From Kordia algicida OT-1 (GTDB lineage Bacteria; Bacteroidota; Bacteroidia; Flavobacteriales; Flavobacteriaceae): 64,000 nucleotides of DNA. Below the pieces are notes generated by a model. It was not told where the DNA came from, searched no databases, and saw only the letters and a program-made list of their open reading frames with translations. The stretch spans positions 4,127,085 through 4,191,084 of the forward strand of contig NZ_DS544873.1 of assembly GCF_000154725.1 (NCBI RefSeq), written 5' to 3'. Shown here in pieces: positions 33,579 through 42,653 of this stretch (the first letter of the stretch is position 1; each line of letters opens with the position of its first letter). Made by a program: the position numbers and the translations under genes.

Positions 33579-34295
33579 TTAATTTTCGATGATTTTAAAA
33601 GTCAATCCAACGCCACGCGTGCTCTCTATGGCAATATTTGGATCTTTCTTAAAATATTTTCGGAGTCGGCTTATGAATACATCCATGCTTCTTCCCGAAA
33701 AGAAATCATCTGTTCCCCAAACATTTTCAAGAACGTCTTCTCGTTTTATCATTTGGTTTTTGTGATCGTAGAAATACTGAATCAATTGCGCTTCTTTCTC
33801 AGTAATTCGTTGTGTTTCTCCATTGAGTTTCAATTGATAGTTTACCGTGTCAAAAACATACGCTCCGATACTAAATTCTTGTTCGTTTTTTGATGAAATG
33901 ATTATTTTTTTTGTTCGTTTCAGTATGTTTTGCAAGCGTAATACCAAAATATCTGCTTCAAATGGTTTGACGATATAATCGTCGGCTCCGAGTTTTAATC
34001 CTCGTATTTTATCTTCTTTCATCTTCTTGGCTGTCAAAAAGATAAAAGGTACTTCTGGGTTGTGTTGAATCACTTTTTCTGCCAAGGAAAAACCATCTAA
34101 TTTTGGCATCATCACGTCAAATACACAAATGTCAAACGCATTTTCATGTTGGTGTTCGTCTGCGGTAAAAAACTCAAAAGCTTCTTGTCCGTTTTTTGCC
34201 CAAATCACTTCAAACTGATGAATCATTAAGTATTGTTTTAAAATACTTCCAAAATCATAATCGTCTTCTGCGAGTAAAACTTTTGTGTGTTGCAT
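33579..34295 (-). CDS. OmpR/PhoB-family response regulator
   Basis: 238 aa. The receiver domain (1-120) has acidic residues E10-D12, phospho-acceptor Asp60 in DICVFDVMMPKLDG, Thr in IFLTAKK, and Lys in DDYIVKPF. The C-terminal winged helix (~135-235) has LTEKEA-like RITEKEAQLIQYFYDH and the recognition helix region GRSMDVFISRLRKYF. It overlaps the histidine-kinase gene by 1 nt, so the pair is translationally coupled. The target genes are unknown; TTAACC repeats upstream of the kinase gene are candidate sites. Confidence 0.95.
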   Translation of the reverse strand: MQHTKVLLAEDDYDFGSILKQYLMIHQFEVIWAKNGQEAFEFFTADEHQHENAFDICVFDVMMPKLDGFSLAEKVIQHNPEVPFIFLTAKKMKEDKIRGLKLGADDYIVKPFEADILVLRLQNILKRTKKIIISSKNEQEFSIGAYVFDTVNYQLKLNGETQRITEKEAQLIQYFYDHKNQMIKREDVLENVWGTDDFFSGRSMDVFISRLRKYFKKDPNIAIESTRGVGLTFKIIEN

Positions 34296-35689
34296 TAGTT
34301 TATTGGTATTGTGATGATAAACGTGGTTCCTTTTTCTAATTCGCTTTGCACGGTAATTTCTCCTTGATGTGCATTTACAATTTGGCTTGTATAATACAAT
34401 CCGAGTCCGAGTCCTTTTACATTGTGAACATTTCCGTGACTGACTCTGTAAAATTTTTCAAAAATTTGTGACTGATCTTCTGCTGCAATTCCTTGTCCGT
34501 TGTCACTAATGTTGATGATATATTCGTTGCCTTTTAGCGATGTTTCTATGATAATTTCTGTTTGATCGTTTCCGTATTTCACCGCATTTTCCAAAATATT
34601 GAAAACTGCTGTTGTAAAGTGAAAGGTGTCAATACGCAATAATACTTCTTGCGAACACACATTGTTTATAATGCTCAATTCGCGTTGTTGTGTTGATAGT
34701 TTAAAATCGGCAATCAAATCATTAAAAAATTCATTGTCAACTACGGCGTCTTTCGACAATACAATGTCGTTGGCGCTTAAACTATTGGTCAATACTTGAT
34801 CGATGAGTTTTTGCAAACGAGTATTCTGTCGGTCTACAATATTTAACGTATGATCGAACGCTTCCGCAGAATTACGAATTTCCTTGTTTTTCAAGCTTTT
34901 TGAAGCGACACTCAAAGTTGCCAATGGTGTTTTTAATTCGTGTGTAATATTGTTGATGAAATCTGTTTTGATCTCTGTTATTTTCTTCTGATTGATTAAA
35001 GTTTTAATAGAATAATAGAGCAATCCAACTACAAATAAAAATAACAATACTGAGAAAATAAGTAGTGTTGCCATACGACGAAATACAATACTTTTCCAAT
35101 CGGTAATTAAGATAACATCGCGTGTTTTTAGTTCAACATCAACGGTTTTGGTAAACACACTGTCGTTTTCTTGTGCTACAAAATCAAACTCCGTAAACGT
35201 ACGTGAACTTTTGACTACGTGCGAATTTTTGTCTTGAAAATCTTCTCCTAAAATAATTCCGTTTTGCTGTGATGGTAATGGGAAAATTGTATCATTTTCT
35301 TGTCCGTCATACACCACAATGCTTGTTACTTCTCGCTTGTAGCGAATTTTATATCCTAAGTTAATCGCTTTGAGTTCTTTATTGTAACGCTTCATGTAAG
35401 CAGGATTGACACTGTCGCCTTTTATGCGTAAGTTTCTAATTACCTCAGCTTTTGTAATGCGTTTATTTTGATAATCGCCCAAATTGATACGCAAATCTTC
35501 GCCAAGAACATCTACCAACGAATCTAATTCTGGATGATTGTCAATATCAGAAATCGCATCGTCTGTTTCTTGTATAAATGCGCGCTTCTTTAATTGATAA
35601 GCATTTTCTACTAAATATGCTTGAATCGCTGATAAGGCAATTAAGGTTGCAATAGAAGCAATAATTAGTATGGTGATTTTGTTTTTCAT
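34295..35689 (-). CDS. Membrane sensor histidine kinase
   Basis: 464 aa. TM1 ~5-25, a periplasmic sensor region of about 175 residues, and TM2 ~207-230 (LLIFSVLLFLFVVGLLYY). The HisKA box FINNITHELKTPLATL carries the phosphorylated His. The HATPase domain has N, G1 and G2 boxes (ILENAVKYGN, DNGQGI, VKGLGLGLYY). Standard architecture with no HAMP domain seen. It pairs with the overlapping OmpR-type regulator downstream. The signal sensed is unknown. Confidence 0.95.
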   Translation of the reverse strand: MKNKITILIIASIATLIALSAIQAYLVENAYQLKKRAFIQETDDAISDIDNHPELDSLVDVLGEDLRINLGDYQNKRITKAEVIRNLRIKGDSVNPAYMKRYNKELKAINLGYKIRYKREVTSIVVYDGQENDTIFPLPSQQNGIILGEDFQDKNSHVVKSSRTFTEFDFVAQENDSVFTKTVDVELKTRDVILITDWKSIVFRRMATLLIFSVLLFLFVVGLLYYSIKTLINQKKITEIKTDFINNITHELKTPLATLSVASKSLKNKEIRNSAEAFDHTLNIVDRQNTRLQKLIDQVLTNSLSANDIVLSKDAVVDNEFFNDLIADFKLSTQQRELSIINNVCSQEVLLRIDTFHFTTAVFNILENAVKYGNDQTEIIIETSLKGNEYIINISDNGQGIAAEDQSQIFEKFYRVSHGNVHNVKGLGLGLYYTSQIVNAHQGEITVQSELEKGTTFIITIPIN

Positions 35690-35782
35690 TTGGTGATTGT
35701 TGGTTTGCGGTTGACTGTTTTTGCAGTTTCAACAATTCAAAAGTAGGCAATCAGTCATTTGTAGCCATAAAAAACACCATCG

Positions 35783-35897
35783 TTAACCGATCATTAACCT
35801 AAAAAGCATTGGAAATGCCTATATTTGCTGAGGTTTTGATTTTACGTTAATGGAACGCTGTAGAAAGTTAACAAAGAGAATTAACGGAGTTATTAAC
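35783..35897 (-). promoter_or_regulatory. TTAAC repeat array upstream of the two-component operon
   Basis: TTAACC occurs at 35783-35788 and 35794-35799, spaced 11 bp. TTAAC recurs at 35868-35872, 35881-35885 and 35893-35897, spaced 12-13 bp. OmpR-family regulators bind direct repeats spaced by about one helical turn, so this may be an autoregulatory site. The 242-bp gap has no gene. Confidence 0.35.
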
Positions 35898-35931
35898 TCA
35901 AATTTATATCTGTACAGAAAGATTTTTTTTG

Positions 35932-36870
35932 CTAGAATCCATAATTGACGCCCAAACCAAGTACTTCACGAGTTTGAAATCCTTTAAAAGCATTATCATC
36001 ATAAATCGTTTGAAAGTTGATGTTGGTAGAAAGGTATTTATTAATCGTCATCACTAAGTTTATATTATAATCAACATCTATATTTTCTGGATTTTCTAAA
36101 TAATTAGAATAAAGATTCAAAATGTTTTCCATCACAATATTATCAAACAATGTAAATTTGTAATAGCCAGAAGCATACATGCCAATTTCGTAACGAATGC
36201 TTTCTCCTTCAGGAACACCAAAATATTCTTCATTTGGTAACGTAAAATCATCATCAACGATTGTTACTTTAGATGTCCCTGGAGCAATATTGAACTTTAA
36301 ATCAGCATGCTTTTTCCACAAAACTCCAGGACCAAACGAAAGATATGCTGGTGAAAAAGCGTCTGTATTTTTCATACGAATTTCTTTTCCGTTTTCATCC
36401 GTGTCAAATCGAAAACCAGAAGTCATTTGTGTTCTAAAATTTAAAAACCCTGAATAAAACCAATGATTTTGCCCTTTTTTTCCAATTACAGAATTTAGTT
36501 CAAAACGATCGTCTGTTTTTCGAGTAAATTCACTATTTCTGGTTTGTGTGAGTCCGTAAGCCACTAGAACGCGCGTGTCCCAATCCCATTCCTCTTGGTG
36601 GTAATGCAAATCATAATTTAGCCCTAAAGTACCAGAAATACTATTTTCTCCACCAGCAGCCCAATTGGAAAACGCAGCTTGGTTAAAGAGGAAAGAAACT
36701 TTTCCATTAGATCGCCAACCTTTTGGAATGGTATCTTTTACAGGAGTTTTAGGTTTTTTGATGGTTGCCGATTTTTGTAGTGCTGCTTTTATGGCAGTCA
36801 TGTTTTTTACTCCTTGCGCAGTAACAAGTGTGCTTATACATAATAGGCAAAGCGTCAATGCATGTTTCAT
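35932..36870 (-). CDS. DUF3078 family outer-membrane-type protein (copy A)
   Basis: 312 aa from the ATG at 36870, chosen because the signal peptide MKHALTLCLLCISTLVTAQ starts there; the frame is open to 36924. The block GWRSNGKVSFLFNQAAFSNWAAGGENSISG is the DUF3078 signature. The rest alternates beta strands and ends in LGLGVNYGF, the aromatic C terminus of outer-membrane barrels. Function unknown. A paralogue lies just upstream. Confidence 0.85.
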   Translation of the reverse strand: MKHALTLCLLCISTLVTAQGVKNMTAIKAALQKSATIKKPKTPVKDTIPKGWRSNGKVSFLFNQAAFSNWAAGGENSISGTLGLNYDLHYHQEEWDWDTRVLVAYGLTQTRNSEFTRKTDDRFELNSVIGKKGQNHWFYSGFLNFRTQMTSGFRFDTDENGKEIRMKNTDAFSPAYLSFGPGVLWKKHADLKFNIAPGTSKVTIVDDDFTLPNEEYFGVPEGESIRYEIGMYASGYYKFTLFDNIVMENILNLYSNYLENPENIDVDYNINLVMTINKYLSTNINFQTIYDDNAFKGFQTREVLGLGVNYGF

Positions 36871-36923
36871 AGGTTGGCTGGTTTTTAAAATAGAAAAACT
36901 TTCATCAAAAATTATACCAAACA

Positions 36924-36956
36924 AAAATAAAAAAGCGCTCCGATTTGGAACGCTTT
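36924..36956 (-). terminator. Terminator between the two DUF3078 genes
   Basis: On the minus strand AAAGCGTTCC pairs with GGAGCGCTTT (one G-U) around an AAATC loop, followed by a T-rich run. It ends the transcript of DUF3078 copy B, so copy A needs its own promoter. Confidence 0.8.
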
Positions 36957-36976
36957 CTAGATAAAATTTTATTTTT

Positions 36977-37900
36977 TTAGAAGTTGTAGCTCATACCAAT
37001 TGTCCAATACGACTGTAATTTGTTGTCTACATTGTCAAATGTTGTACCTGCGTTTCCTTGAGCAAGGTTGAAGTTTACCGCTTCTTGCTTGTTTTGTCTT
37101 AAACCAAAGTCAAAACCAACACCAATCATTTTCCATAATGTATAGCTGAATGAGTTGGTCCATGTCCAGTTTGAATAATCGCTACTTTTGTAGCTTTGAA
37201 ACATAGACAAGTTTGTTTTAAAGTTGATAGCACCAATACTTCTTGTATAGTCAGCAACGATTTTTGCTCCTAAAGAAGATTCAAATACCGTATCATTATC
37301 ACTAAATACAAAATTGTAGTTTAAAGGATGAATTACTACGACTAAGTTTTTAATTGGCGTCCAAGTTCCACCGACACCAAGGTCTAAATATCCAGGATCA
37401 TTAAAGTTACTTAAAAGTGTAGTTCTGTATTCTGCCAATCCAGAGATTGCGAATTTCTCACTTAATTTACGTCCGTATAAAGAACTAATGTTAAAAACAT
37501 CTGTAGCTTCTCTAAATTTATCGCTATCAGTTGGATCGTCTTTGTCATCAAGCTTTACCCAAGCTAAGTTTACATTCAAACTATTGTTCCAGAAAAATTT
37601 CTCTTGGTTTAAGTTCGCAAAAGCATTTACGGTAAATCCAATATTTCCTGAGGAGTTGTTTGGAGTTCCTTGCGCGTACCAATTGTTGAATTCAGAAAGG
37701 CTTCCACCAATAGTACCAAATGCTCCTTTTCTCCATCCTGGAAGCGCGTCAATTTCTGCTTGTATAGCATTTGCTTCTGCTTGTAATGCATCTGCAGCAG
37801 CTTGTTTTTCTGCTTTTTTAGCTTGTAATTCTTCTTTTGTTTGCGCATTCATGGAAGTAATTCCTATACATAATGCGATTGCAAATACGATTTTTCTCAT
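36977..37900 (-). CDS. DUF3078 family outer-membrane-type protein (copy B)
   Basis: 307 aa. Signal peptide MRKIVFAIALCIGITSMNAQ, then a short Lys/Ala/Gln coiled coil (~21-52) not found in copy A, then GWRKGAFGTIGGSLSEFNNWYAQG, the DUF3078 block. It ends in WTIGMSYNF, an outer-membrane-barrel type terminus. It has a full promoter (37929-37958) and a terminator, so it is a single-gene transcript although DUF3078 genes often sit beside suf genes in this family of bacteria (from memory). Confidence 0.87.
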   Translation of the reverse strand: MRKIVFAIALCIGITSMNAQTKEELQAKKAEKQAAADALQAEANAIQAEIDALPGWRKGAFGTIGGSLSEFNNWYAQGTPNNSSGNIGFTVNAFANLNQEKFFWNNSLNVNLAWVKLDDKDDPTDSDKFREATDVFNISSLYGRKLSEKFAISGLAEYRTTLLSNFNDPGYLDLGVGGTWTPIKNLVVVIHPLNYNFVFSDNDTVFESSLGAKIVADYTRSIGAINFKTNLSMFQSYKSSDYSNWTWTNSFSYTLWKMIGVGFDFGLRQNKQEAVNFNLAQGNAGTTFDNVDNKLQSYWTIGMSYNF

Positions 37901-37928
37901 GATTGTTTATTTTAGGTTTTTGCGGTGG

Positions 37929-37958
37929 CAAATATACGTGTTGCCTATCAGTTCACAA
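37929..37958 (-). promoter_or_regulatory. Promoter of DUF3078 copy B
   Basis: On the minus strand TTG (37956-37958), a 19-nt spacer and TATATTTG (37929-37936) give an exact match to the flavobacterial consensus TTG-N17-23-TAnnTTTG, with the -7 ending about 28 bp before the start codon. Confidence 0.75.
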
Positions 37959-38008
37959 AAATAGGACGAAATATTTAAATGATTGATTTATAAGTGTTTG
38001 AAAATTTT

Positions 38009-38524
38009 TTAACGCAGTCTTTTCTTTTTGTAGAGTGGAACAGCGGAGCAAGCTTCTCCATACATAATGCTTTTGGCAACGCCTTGTAGTTTTACTGTCA
38101 TCATCGCGTATGCATTGTCTGGTATGGGTTTGTTGGTACAACCTTTTATAATGACTGATTTGTTTAAGAATTCAGAAACGTCCAATTGGTCAATGATATT
38201 TTGGTAAATAGCCGTTTCCAAATTGTCTAAAGTGCCAATTATTACTTTTTCGACAAATGGTGCTAAATGTACGCTTAATAACATGTATGCCCACGCAGGC
38301 ACAATAGCATCTGTCGAACAGGAAAGTGCCACATAATGTCCTTGATGTTGTGACCAATCATATTCGGAGACATGTTTTCTAAATTCTTTTTCGCGAAGAA
38401 TCAATCCTTGCATCAACCAATCTGAAATATCAAACAATACACGTTCACCAGAAGGATAATAATCTTCTAAGTCAAAAGTAATTAGTTTGCTTTGCGCAAC
38501 TCTGTTGATAATTTCGTCTGCCAT
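38009..38524 (-). CDS. DUF2480 family protein
   Basis: 171 aa. The IINRVAQSKLITFDLEDYYP start and the HVSEYDWSQHQGHYVALSCSTDAIVPAWAYML block are typical of DUF2480, a conserved Bacteroidota family of unknown function that follows sufT. Cys residues in LSCS and KGCTNK could suit a link to Fe-S metabolism, but that is a guess. It lies 4 bp after sufT, in an operon with sufE and sufT. Confidence 0.88.
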   Translation of the reverse strand: MADEIINRVAQSKLITFDLEDYYPSGERVLFDISDWLMQGLILREKEFRKHVSEYDWSQHQGHYVALSCSTDAIVPAWAYMLLSVHLAPFVEKVIIGTLDNLETAIYQNIIDQLDVSEFLNKSVIIKGCTNKPIPDNAYAMMTVKLQGVAKSIMYGEACSAVPLYKKKRLR

Positions 38525-38528
38525 GATT

Positions 38529-38855
38529 TTATAGTAAGCCTAATTCTAATTTTGCTTCTTCACTCATTAAATCTTTATCCCAAGGTGGATCAAAAGTAAT
38601 TTCAACGGTTGCGTTGTTGACTTCTTTGAGCGATTTTACTTTTTCTTCTATTTCTAGCGGAAGCGTTTCTGCTACTGGACAATTTGGTGAAGTGAGTGTC
38701 ATTAAAATTTTCACATCGGAATTTTCATTGACAAAAACATCATAAATTAATCCGAGTTCGTATATGTCTACCGGAATTTCTGGATCGTAGATGGTTTTTA
38801 AAACGCGTACTATTTTTTCGCCTAAAGCGTCTGTATCTATTGTGATTTCTGACAT
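38529..38855 (-). CDS. sufT: SufT/MIP18-type (DUF59) Fe-S assembly protein
   Basis: 108 aa, full length for the family. YDPEIPVDIYELGLIYDV and MTLTSPNCPVAE (conserved Cys59) and VEITFDPPWDKD are the DUF59 motifs. SufT acts in Fe-S cluster maturation, late transfer to target proteins. It lies 1 bp after sufE and 4 bp before the DUF2480 gene. Confidence 0.93.
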   Translation of the reverse strand: MSEITIDTDALGEKIVRVLKTIYDPEIPVDIYELGLIYDVFVNENSDVKILMTLTSPNCPVAETLPLEIEEKVKSLKEVNNATVEITFDPPWDKDLMSEEAKLELGLL

Positions 38856-38856
38856 G

Positions 38857-39279
38857 TTAATTGAGTTGAGTTTGATACGCTACTGCGTATAATTTTAATT
38901 GTTTAATCATACTGACCAATCCGTTGGCTCTTGTTGGTGATAAATGTTCTTTTAAACCAATTTCATCAATAAAATCTGTATTTGCTTCAATTATTGCAGC
39001 AGGATGTTGGTTGGAGAAAGCACGAATTAAGATGGCAATAATTCCTTTGGTAATAATAGCATCACTATCTGCCGTAAAAACTACTTTATCATCTTTCATT
39101 TCTCCATGAACCCACACTTTACTTTGACAACCTTTGATGAGGTTTTCATCTTTTTTCAGACTTTCATCGATAAGTGGTAATGATTTTCCAAGGTCAATCA
39201 TGTATTCATAGCGTTGCATCCAATCATCAAACATGCTAAATTCGTCTACTATTTCGTCTTGTATCTCTTGTATCGTCAT
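38857..39279 (-). CDS. sufE: SufE-family sulfur acceptor
   Basis: 140 aa. Cys51 in NLIKGCQSKVW is the persulfide-accepting cysteine, placed as in SufE. The N-terminal DEFSMFDDWMQRYEYMIDLG is also conserved. SufE takes sulfur from the cysteine desulfurase SufS and hands it to the SufBCD scaffold. First gene of the sufE-sufT-DUF2480 transcript with a well-formed promoter (39318-39348). Confidence 0.95.
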   Translation of the reverse strand: MTIQEIQDEIVDEFSMFDDWMQRYEYMIDLGKSLPLIDESLKKDENLIKGCQSKVWVHGEMKDDKVVFTADSDAIITKGIIAILIRAFSNQHPAAIIEANTDFIDEIGLKEHLSPTRANGLVSMIKQLKLYAVAYQTQLN

Positions 39280-39317
39280 TTTTATACGTTCTTGGTGTAT
39301 AATTCTTTAATTAGACG

Positions 39318-39348
39318 CAAAAATACAACAACTATTACGGTTTATCAA
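39318..39348 (-). promoter_or_regulatory. Promoter of sufE-sufT-DUF2480
   Basis: TTG (39346-39348), a 20-nt spacer and TATTTTTG (39318-39325) on the minus strand match the flavobacterial consensus. The -33 box lies inside the 3' end of the neighbouring lipoprotein gene. Confidence 0.7.
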
Positions 39349-39793
39349 CTGCATTTGCCATTGCTTGAATTTTATTTACCAAAGCTGTCAATTCTTTTGG
39401 CGGATTTCCATGTCCGAATTCAATATTTCGTACGATGTTTTCTTTGTAATTGATGGTTAATGTCGCTGGAATTACGGCATCTCGCCCAAGATCATCAGGA
39501 TTTACATAATTACTTTTCAGTTTTTCAGCGTCAATCTTATCGAGTAGTTGTACAATTTCATTCCAATCTTCCGAAGACATATCTTGTTGTACAGAAACTT
39601 TTCCACCTCTTACATTTGTATAAGATAATTGTGCTTTAGATAGTTTGATGTCTTGATAAAATCCACGTGAAGACGCTTTGTACTGAATAGATATATCGTC
39701 TTGTGCATTTTTGATGGTTTCCTTGTTGGAATCAGCATCATTACAACCTTTTGTAAACAGTGTGACAGCAAATAAGCAAAGTAAGAATTTCAT
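39335..39793 (-). CDS. Putative lipoprotein, unknown function
   Basis: 152 aa. The short hydrophobic N terminus MKFLLCLFAVTLFTKGC suggests a lipoprotein with Cys17. The rest (ISIQYKASSRGFYQDIKL, ATLTINYKENIVRNIEFGHG) looks like a small beta domain seen in several flavobacterial lipoproteins. It sits between the M43 protease and sufE, where sufS would be expected in related genomes. Function not recognised. Confidence 0.6.
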   Translation of the reverse strand: MKFLLCLFAVTLFTKGCNDADSNKETIKNAQDDISIQYKASSRGFYQDIKLSKAQLSYTNVRGGKVSVQQDMSSEDWNEIVQLLDKIDAEKLKSNYVNPDDLGRDAVIPATLTINYKENIVRNIEFGHGNPPKELTALVNKIQAMANAVDKP

Positions 39794-39832
39794 GTGTCGT
39801 AATTTTTAAATTTGGTTATATAATAATACAAA

Positions 39833-39857
39833 AAAAGACGCCAATTTTGGCGTCTTT
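39833..39857 (-). terminator. Terminator of the M43 protease gene
   Basis: AAAAGACGCCA and TGGCGTCTTTT form an 11-bp stem with a 3-nt loop, with T residues following on the minus strand. It lies 29 bp after the protease stop. Confidence 0.88.
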
Positions 39858-39885
39858 TCTATATTTAATTTAGCACTTTCTATAT

Positions 39886-40926
39886 TTAGTTTACGAGGCT
39901 AGCTCTTGCTCCTCCTGAAACTAAAACTCCACGCATTCTAGATTTTTGTCCTGCACTAAACATATTCATACAAGCATCATCAGTATAATCCATATAGTTC
40001 ATTGTCATGTCTGTAGAACGACAATTTGTTGTTGGAAATGATGGGCATCCATAGTTTGGTGCATCAGACTTTGGTGTGTCAGCAACAAAATCGTCTCTGT
40101 TACATCTTCCGTCTCCCCAAATGTGACGTAAGTTTAAGTAGTGTCCAACTTCGTGAGTTGTTGTTCTTCCTCCGTTAAATGGAGCAGCTACATAACCTGT
40201 AGTTCCGAAAAACTGTGGTCCAACTACAATACCATCTGTTGCTGAGTTTCCTCCAGGGAATTGTGCGTATCCTAAAATTCCTCCACCGATGTTACAAACC
40301 CAAATATTCATGTGAGTTGAAGGTGTTACAGGTGGATATGTAGATTTTACTAAGTCATTCGTTCCCCAAGAAGTTCTTGAATTGGCATGTCTGAATGTTC
40401 CCGCCAAGCTGAATTGAATTTCAGTATCTGCAGCTACACCAGAAAATAAAGAAGGTGTTTGGTTAGCATCACTGTTAGATCTTCTAAAGTCATCATTCAA
40501 TACTGCCATTTGCGAATTAATCTGTGCATCGCTGATGTTTTCATTATTATTACTGTATACAACATGTACGTACACAGGAATAGTTACAACTCCCATAGTG
40601 TCTCCTGGTGGTTCTGGATCACCACCGCCGCCATTGTTTCCGCCGCCATTTCCATTTCCTGGTTTTTTAGCTAAGGTTCTTTGTCGGTATTTTTTTTCAA
40701 TATCAAACATTCTGTCAAATAATTCAGAATCTTTGTCAAGTTGCGCATTCAACTTTTGCATTGTAAAACATCCGCCTGCTACTTTTTCACTGTTATCAGT
40801 GTATAAGTAAAAGTCGCTCATGTCAACTCCTTGCGCATCTGTTACGTTTGTATCTGCAGTCTGGTCGTCACTACAAGATACCATCATCGCACCTACAGCG
40901 ATCATGCTCATAAAAAGTTTTTTCAT
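39886..40926 (-). CDS. M43-type zinc metalloprotease, putative lipoprotein
   Basis: 346 aa. The signal sequence ends MMVSC (Cys18 lipobox-like). A Gly/Asn-rich linker spans ~89-108. The catalytic motif HEVGHYLNLRH (258-268) has the HExxHxxxxxH zinc ligands of pappalysin-type M43 enzymes, with a Met-turn in TMNYMDYTDDACMNMF. No T9SS sorting domain, unlike most M43 proteins of this phylum, so it is probably membrane-anchored. It has its own -7 element and a terminator, i.e. it is a stand-alone gene between sufS and sufE. Confidence 0.9.
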   Translation of the reverse strand: MKKLFMSMIAVGAMMVSCSDDQTADTNVTDAQGVDMSDFYLYTDNSEKVAGGCFTMQKLNAQLDKDSELFDRMFDIEKKYRQRTLAKKPGNGNGGGNNGGGGDPEPPGDTMGVVTIPVYVHVVYSNNNENISDAQINSQMAVLNDDFRRSNSDANQTPSLFSGVAADTEIQFSLAGTFRHANSRTSWGTNDLVKSTYPPVTPSTHMNIWVCNIGGGILGYAQFPGGNSATDGIVVGPQFFGTTGYVAAPFNGGRTTTHEVGHYLNLRHIWGDGRCNRDDFVADTPKSDAPNYGCPSFPTTNCRSTDMTMNYMDYTDDACMNMFSAGQKSRMRGVLVSGGARASLVN

Positions 40927-40962
40927 AATTAATTATTAAGTTTATTTCGGGTTAATAATGCG

Positions 40963-40970
40963 CAAATGTA
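40963..40970 (-). promoter_or_regulatory. Candidate -7 element for the M43 protease
   Basis: TACATTTG on the minus strand, 36 bp before the start codon. No -33 TTG at the expected spacing. Confidence 0.4.
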
Positions 40971-41131
40971 CTTTTTTTTAAATATTTATCACTTTTTTAA
41001 CGTATTTATTAGATAAACAACATTTTAATCGCAACTTTGTTGCAAATATAACAAAGTTGTGATTAAAGGGTTACAAGTGAAGAATAGGCTGTTGATCGAT
41101 GAAATACACTTATGCTTTTTAATACAATAGC

Positions 41132-41162
41132 AAAAAAAAGAATCGACCAATGGGTCGATTCT
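41132..41162 (-). terminator. Terminator downstream of sufS
   Basis: AGAATCGACC and GGTCGATTCT pair perfectly over 10 bp with a 4-nt loop, followed on the minus strand by a run of T. It lies 28 bp after the sufS stop. Confidence 0.9.
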
Positions 41163-41190
41163 ATAGATGAACAGTGTTTTTGAAACGTTT

Positions 41191-42400
41191 TTAAGAAAGC
41201 ATCATTTTTGCTTTTTTGATTGCTTCTATAAAAACATCAATTTCTTCTTTGGTATTGTAAAACGAAAATGAAGCTCTAACCGTTCCCGGGATTTTATAGA
41301 AATCCATGATAGGTTGTGCGCAGTGATGACCTGTACGAACGGCGATTCCAAGTTTGTCTACAATTGTACCAATATCATACGGATGAATGTTTTCAATATT
41401 AAACGAAATCACGGCAGTTTTATCACCAGTTCCATAAATCGTAACATCGCCAATTGCCAATAATTTTTCGGTAGCATATTCCAACAATTCGTTTTCATAC
41501 GTTGCAATAGCTTCAAATCCGATGGCATTCATATAATCGAGTGCCGCTCCAAAAGCAATCACTCCACAAATATTTGGTGTTCCCGCTTCAAATTTGTGTG
41601 GCAAACCTGCATACGTTGTTTTTTCAAACGTCACTTGATCTATCATTTCGCCGCCACCTTTGTATGGAGGTAGTTTATTGAGCCAATTTTCTTTCCATAC
41701 ATAATCCAACACCAGTTGGTCCGCAAATTTTATGTGCCGAAGCTACATAAAAGTCTACATCTAGTGCTTGAACATCTGCTTTGATATGTGGAGAAGCTTG
41801 TGCGCCATCAATCAATACGGCAGCGTTTACTTCATGTGCTTTTTCAATGATAAATTCAATCGGATTAATCACGCCAAGTGCATTTGATACGTGATTACAA
41901 AAGACCAATTTCGTGTTTTCATTTAGTAAAGAAACATAGGTTTCCATGTCTAACTGTCCGCTTTCAAACATCGGAATGACTTTTAAAACAGCTCCGGTAT
42001 GTTCGCACAACATTTGCCAAGGAACAATATTTGAATGATGTTCCAGCGCAGAAACGATAATTTCATCACCTTCTTTCAATAAAGAAGCAAAACCATTAGC
42101 CACCAAATTAATACTGTCTGTTGTGCCTGAAGTCAGAATCATTTCATACGGTTTTGCCGCATTAAAATGTTGCTGAATTTTGATACGTGCTTCTTCATAC
42201 GCATCTGTCGCTTCCTGACTCAAGGTATGCACGCCGCGATGTATATTTGCATTGTAGCGTGAATAATAATCTACAATACAGTCAATTACTTGCTGTGGCG
42301 TTTGCGAAGTTGCCGCATTATCGAAGTATATTAGAGGTTTTCCATTTACTTCTCGGTTGAGAATTGGAAAGTCTTTACGTATCTTTTGAATATCTAGCAT
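41191..42400 (-). pseudogene. sufS: Cysteine desulfurase SufS, interrupted by a frameshift
   Basis: The gene is read in two frames: 42400-41675 gives the N-terminal ~240 residues through the PLP-lysine motif ASAHKICGPTGVG, and 41712-41191 gives the C-terminal part from ENWLNKLPPYKGGGEMI through the catalytic cysteine loop RTGHHCAQP. Together they make a normal ~400-residue SufS. The break lies at 41690-41704, where a sequence like GVG-x-MYGKENWL would be expected; two single-base losses would restore it. Start at MLDIQKIRKDFP (42400) preferred over a second ATG six codons upstream. SufS is normally needed for the SUF pathway, so a sequencing error in short homopolymers is as likely as a true mutation. 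It has its own -7 element (42421-42428). Confidence 0.85.
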
Positions 42401-42420
42401 AAGTTCTTTTTCTAACATTA

Positions 42421-42428
42421 CAAAGGTA
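42421..42428 (-). promoter_or_regulatory. Candidate -7 element for sufS
   Basis: TACCTTTG on the minus strand, 20 bp before the ATG. A separate promoter for sufS fits its separation from sufBCD. Confidence 0.4.
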
Positions 42429-42594
42429 CTAACTATTCTTAGATTCTGTCGTCACTTTTACAGGGAAATCAGTTGTATTTATAACTCAATTTTTTGCCTT
42501 TAATCGGGTTTCTGAAATTCTTTCAAAAGACAATATCGCAGAATTCAAGATTTTTCTCGTAATTTGTTTACCTAGCAATACAAGAATAGTCGTT

Positions 42595-42602
42595 TATATT
42601 TG
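42595..42602 (+). promoter_or_regulatory. Candidate -7 element for the O-antigen ligase-like gene
   Basis: TATATTTG on the plus strand, 51 bp before the ATG; no TTG at the right spacing. The 253-bp divergent gap with sufS holds nothing else recognisable. Confidence 0.4.
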
Positions 42603-42653
42603 CTTGACTTACACTTGTAAAATTGTTATTTTTCTTGACATAAAACCAGATCA

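Noticed and set aside
35820-35827. TATATTTG promoter on the plus strand
   Set aside because: No gene follows on that strand, and no -33 TTG at the right distance; probably a chance match.
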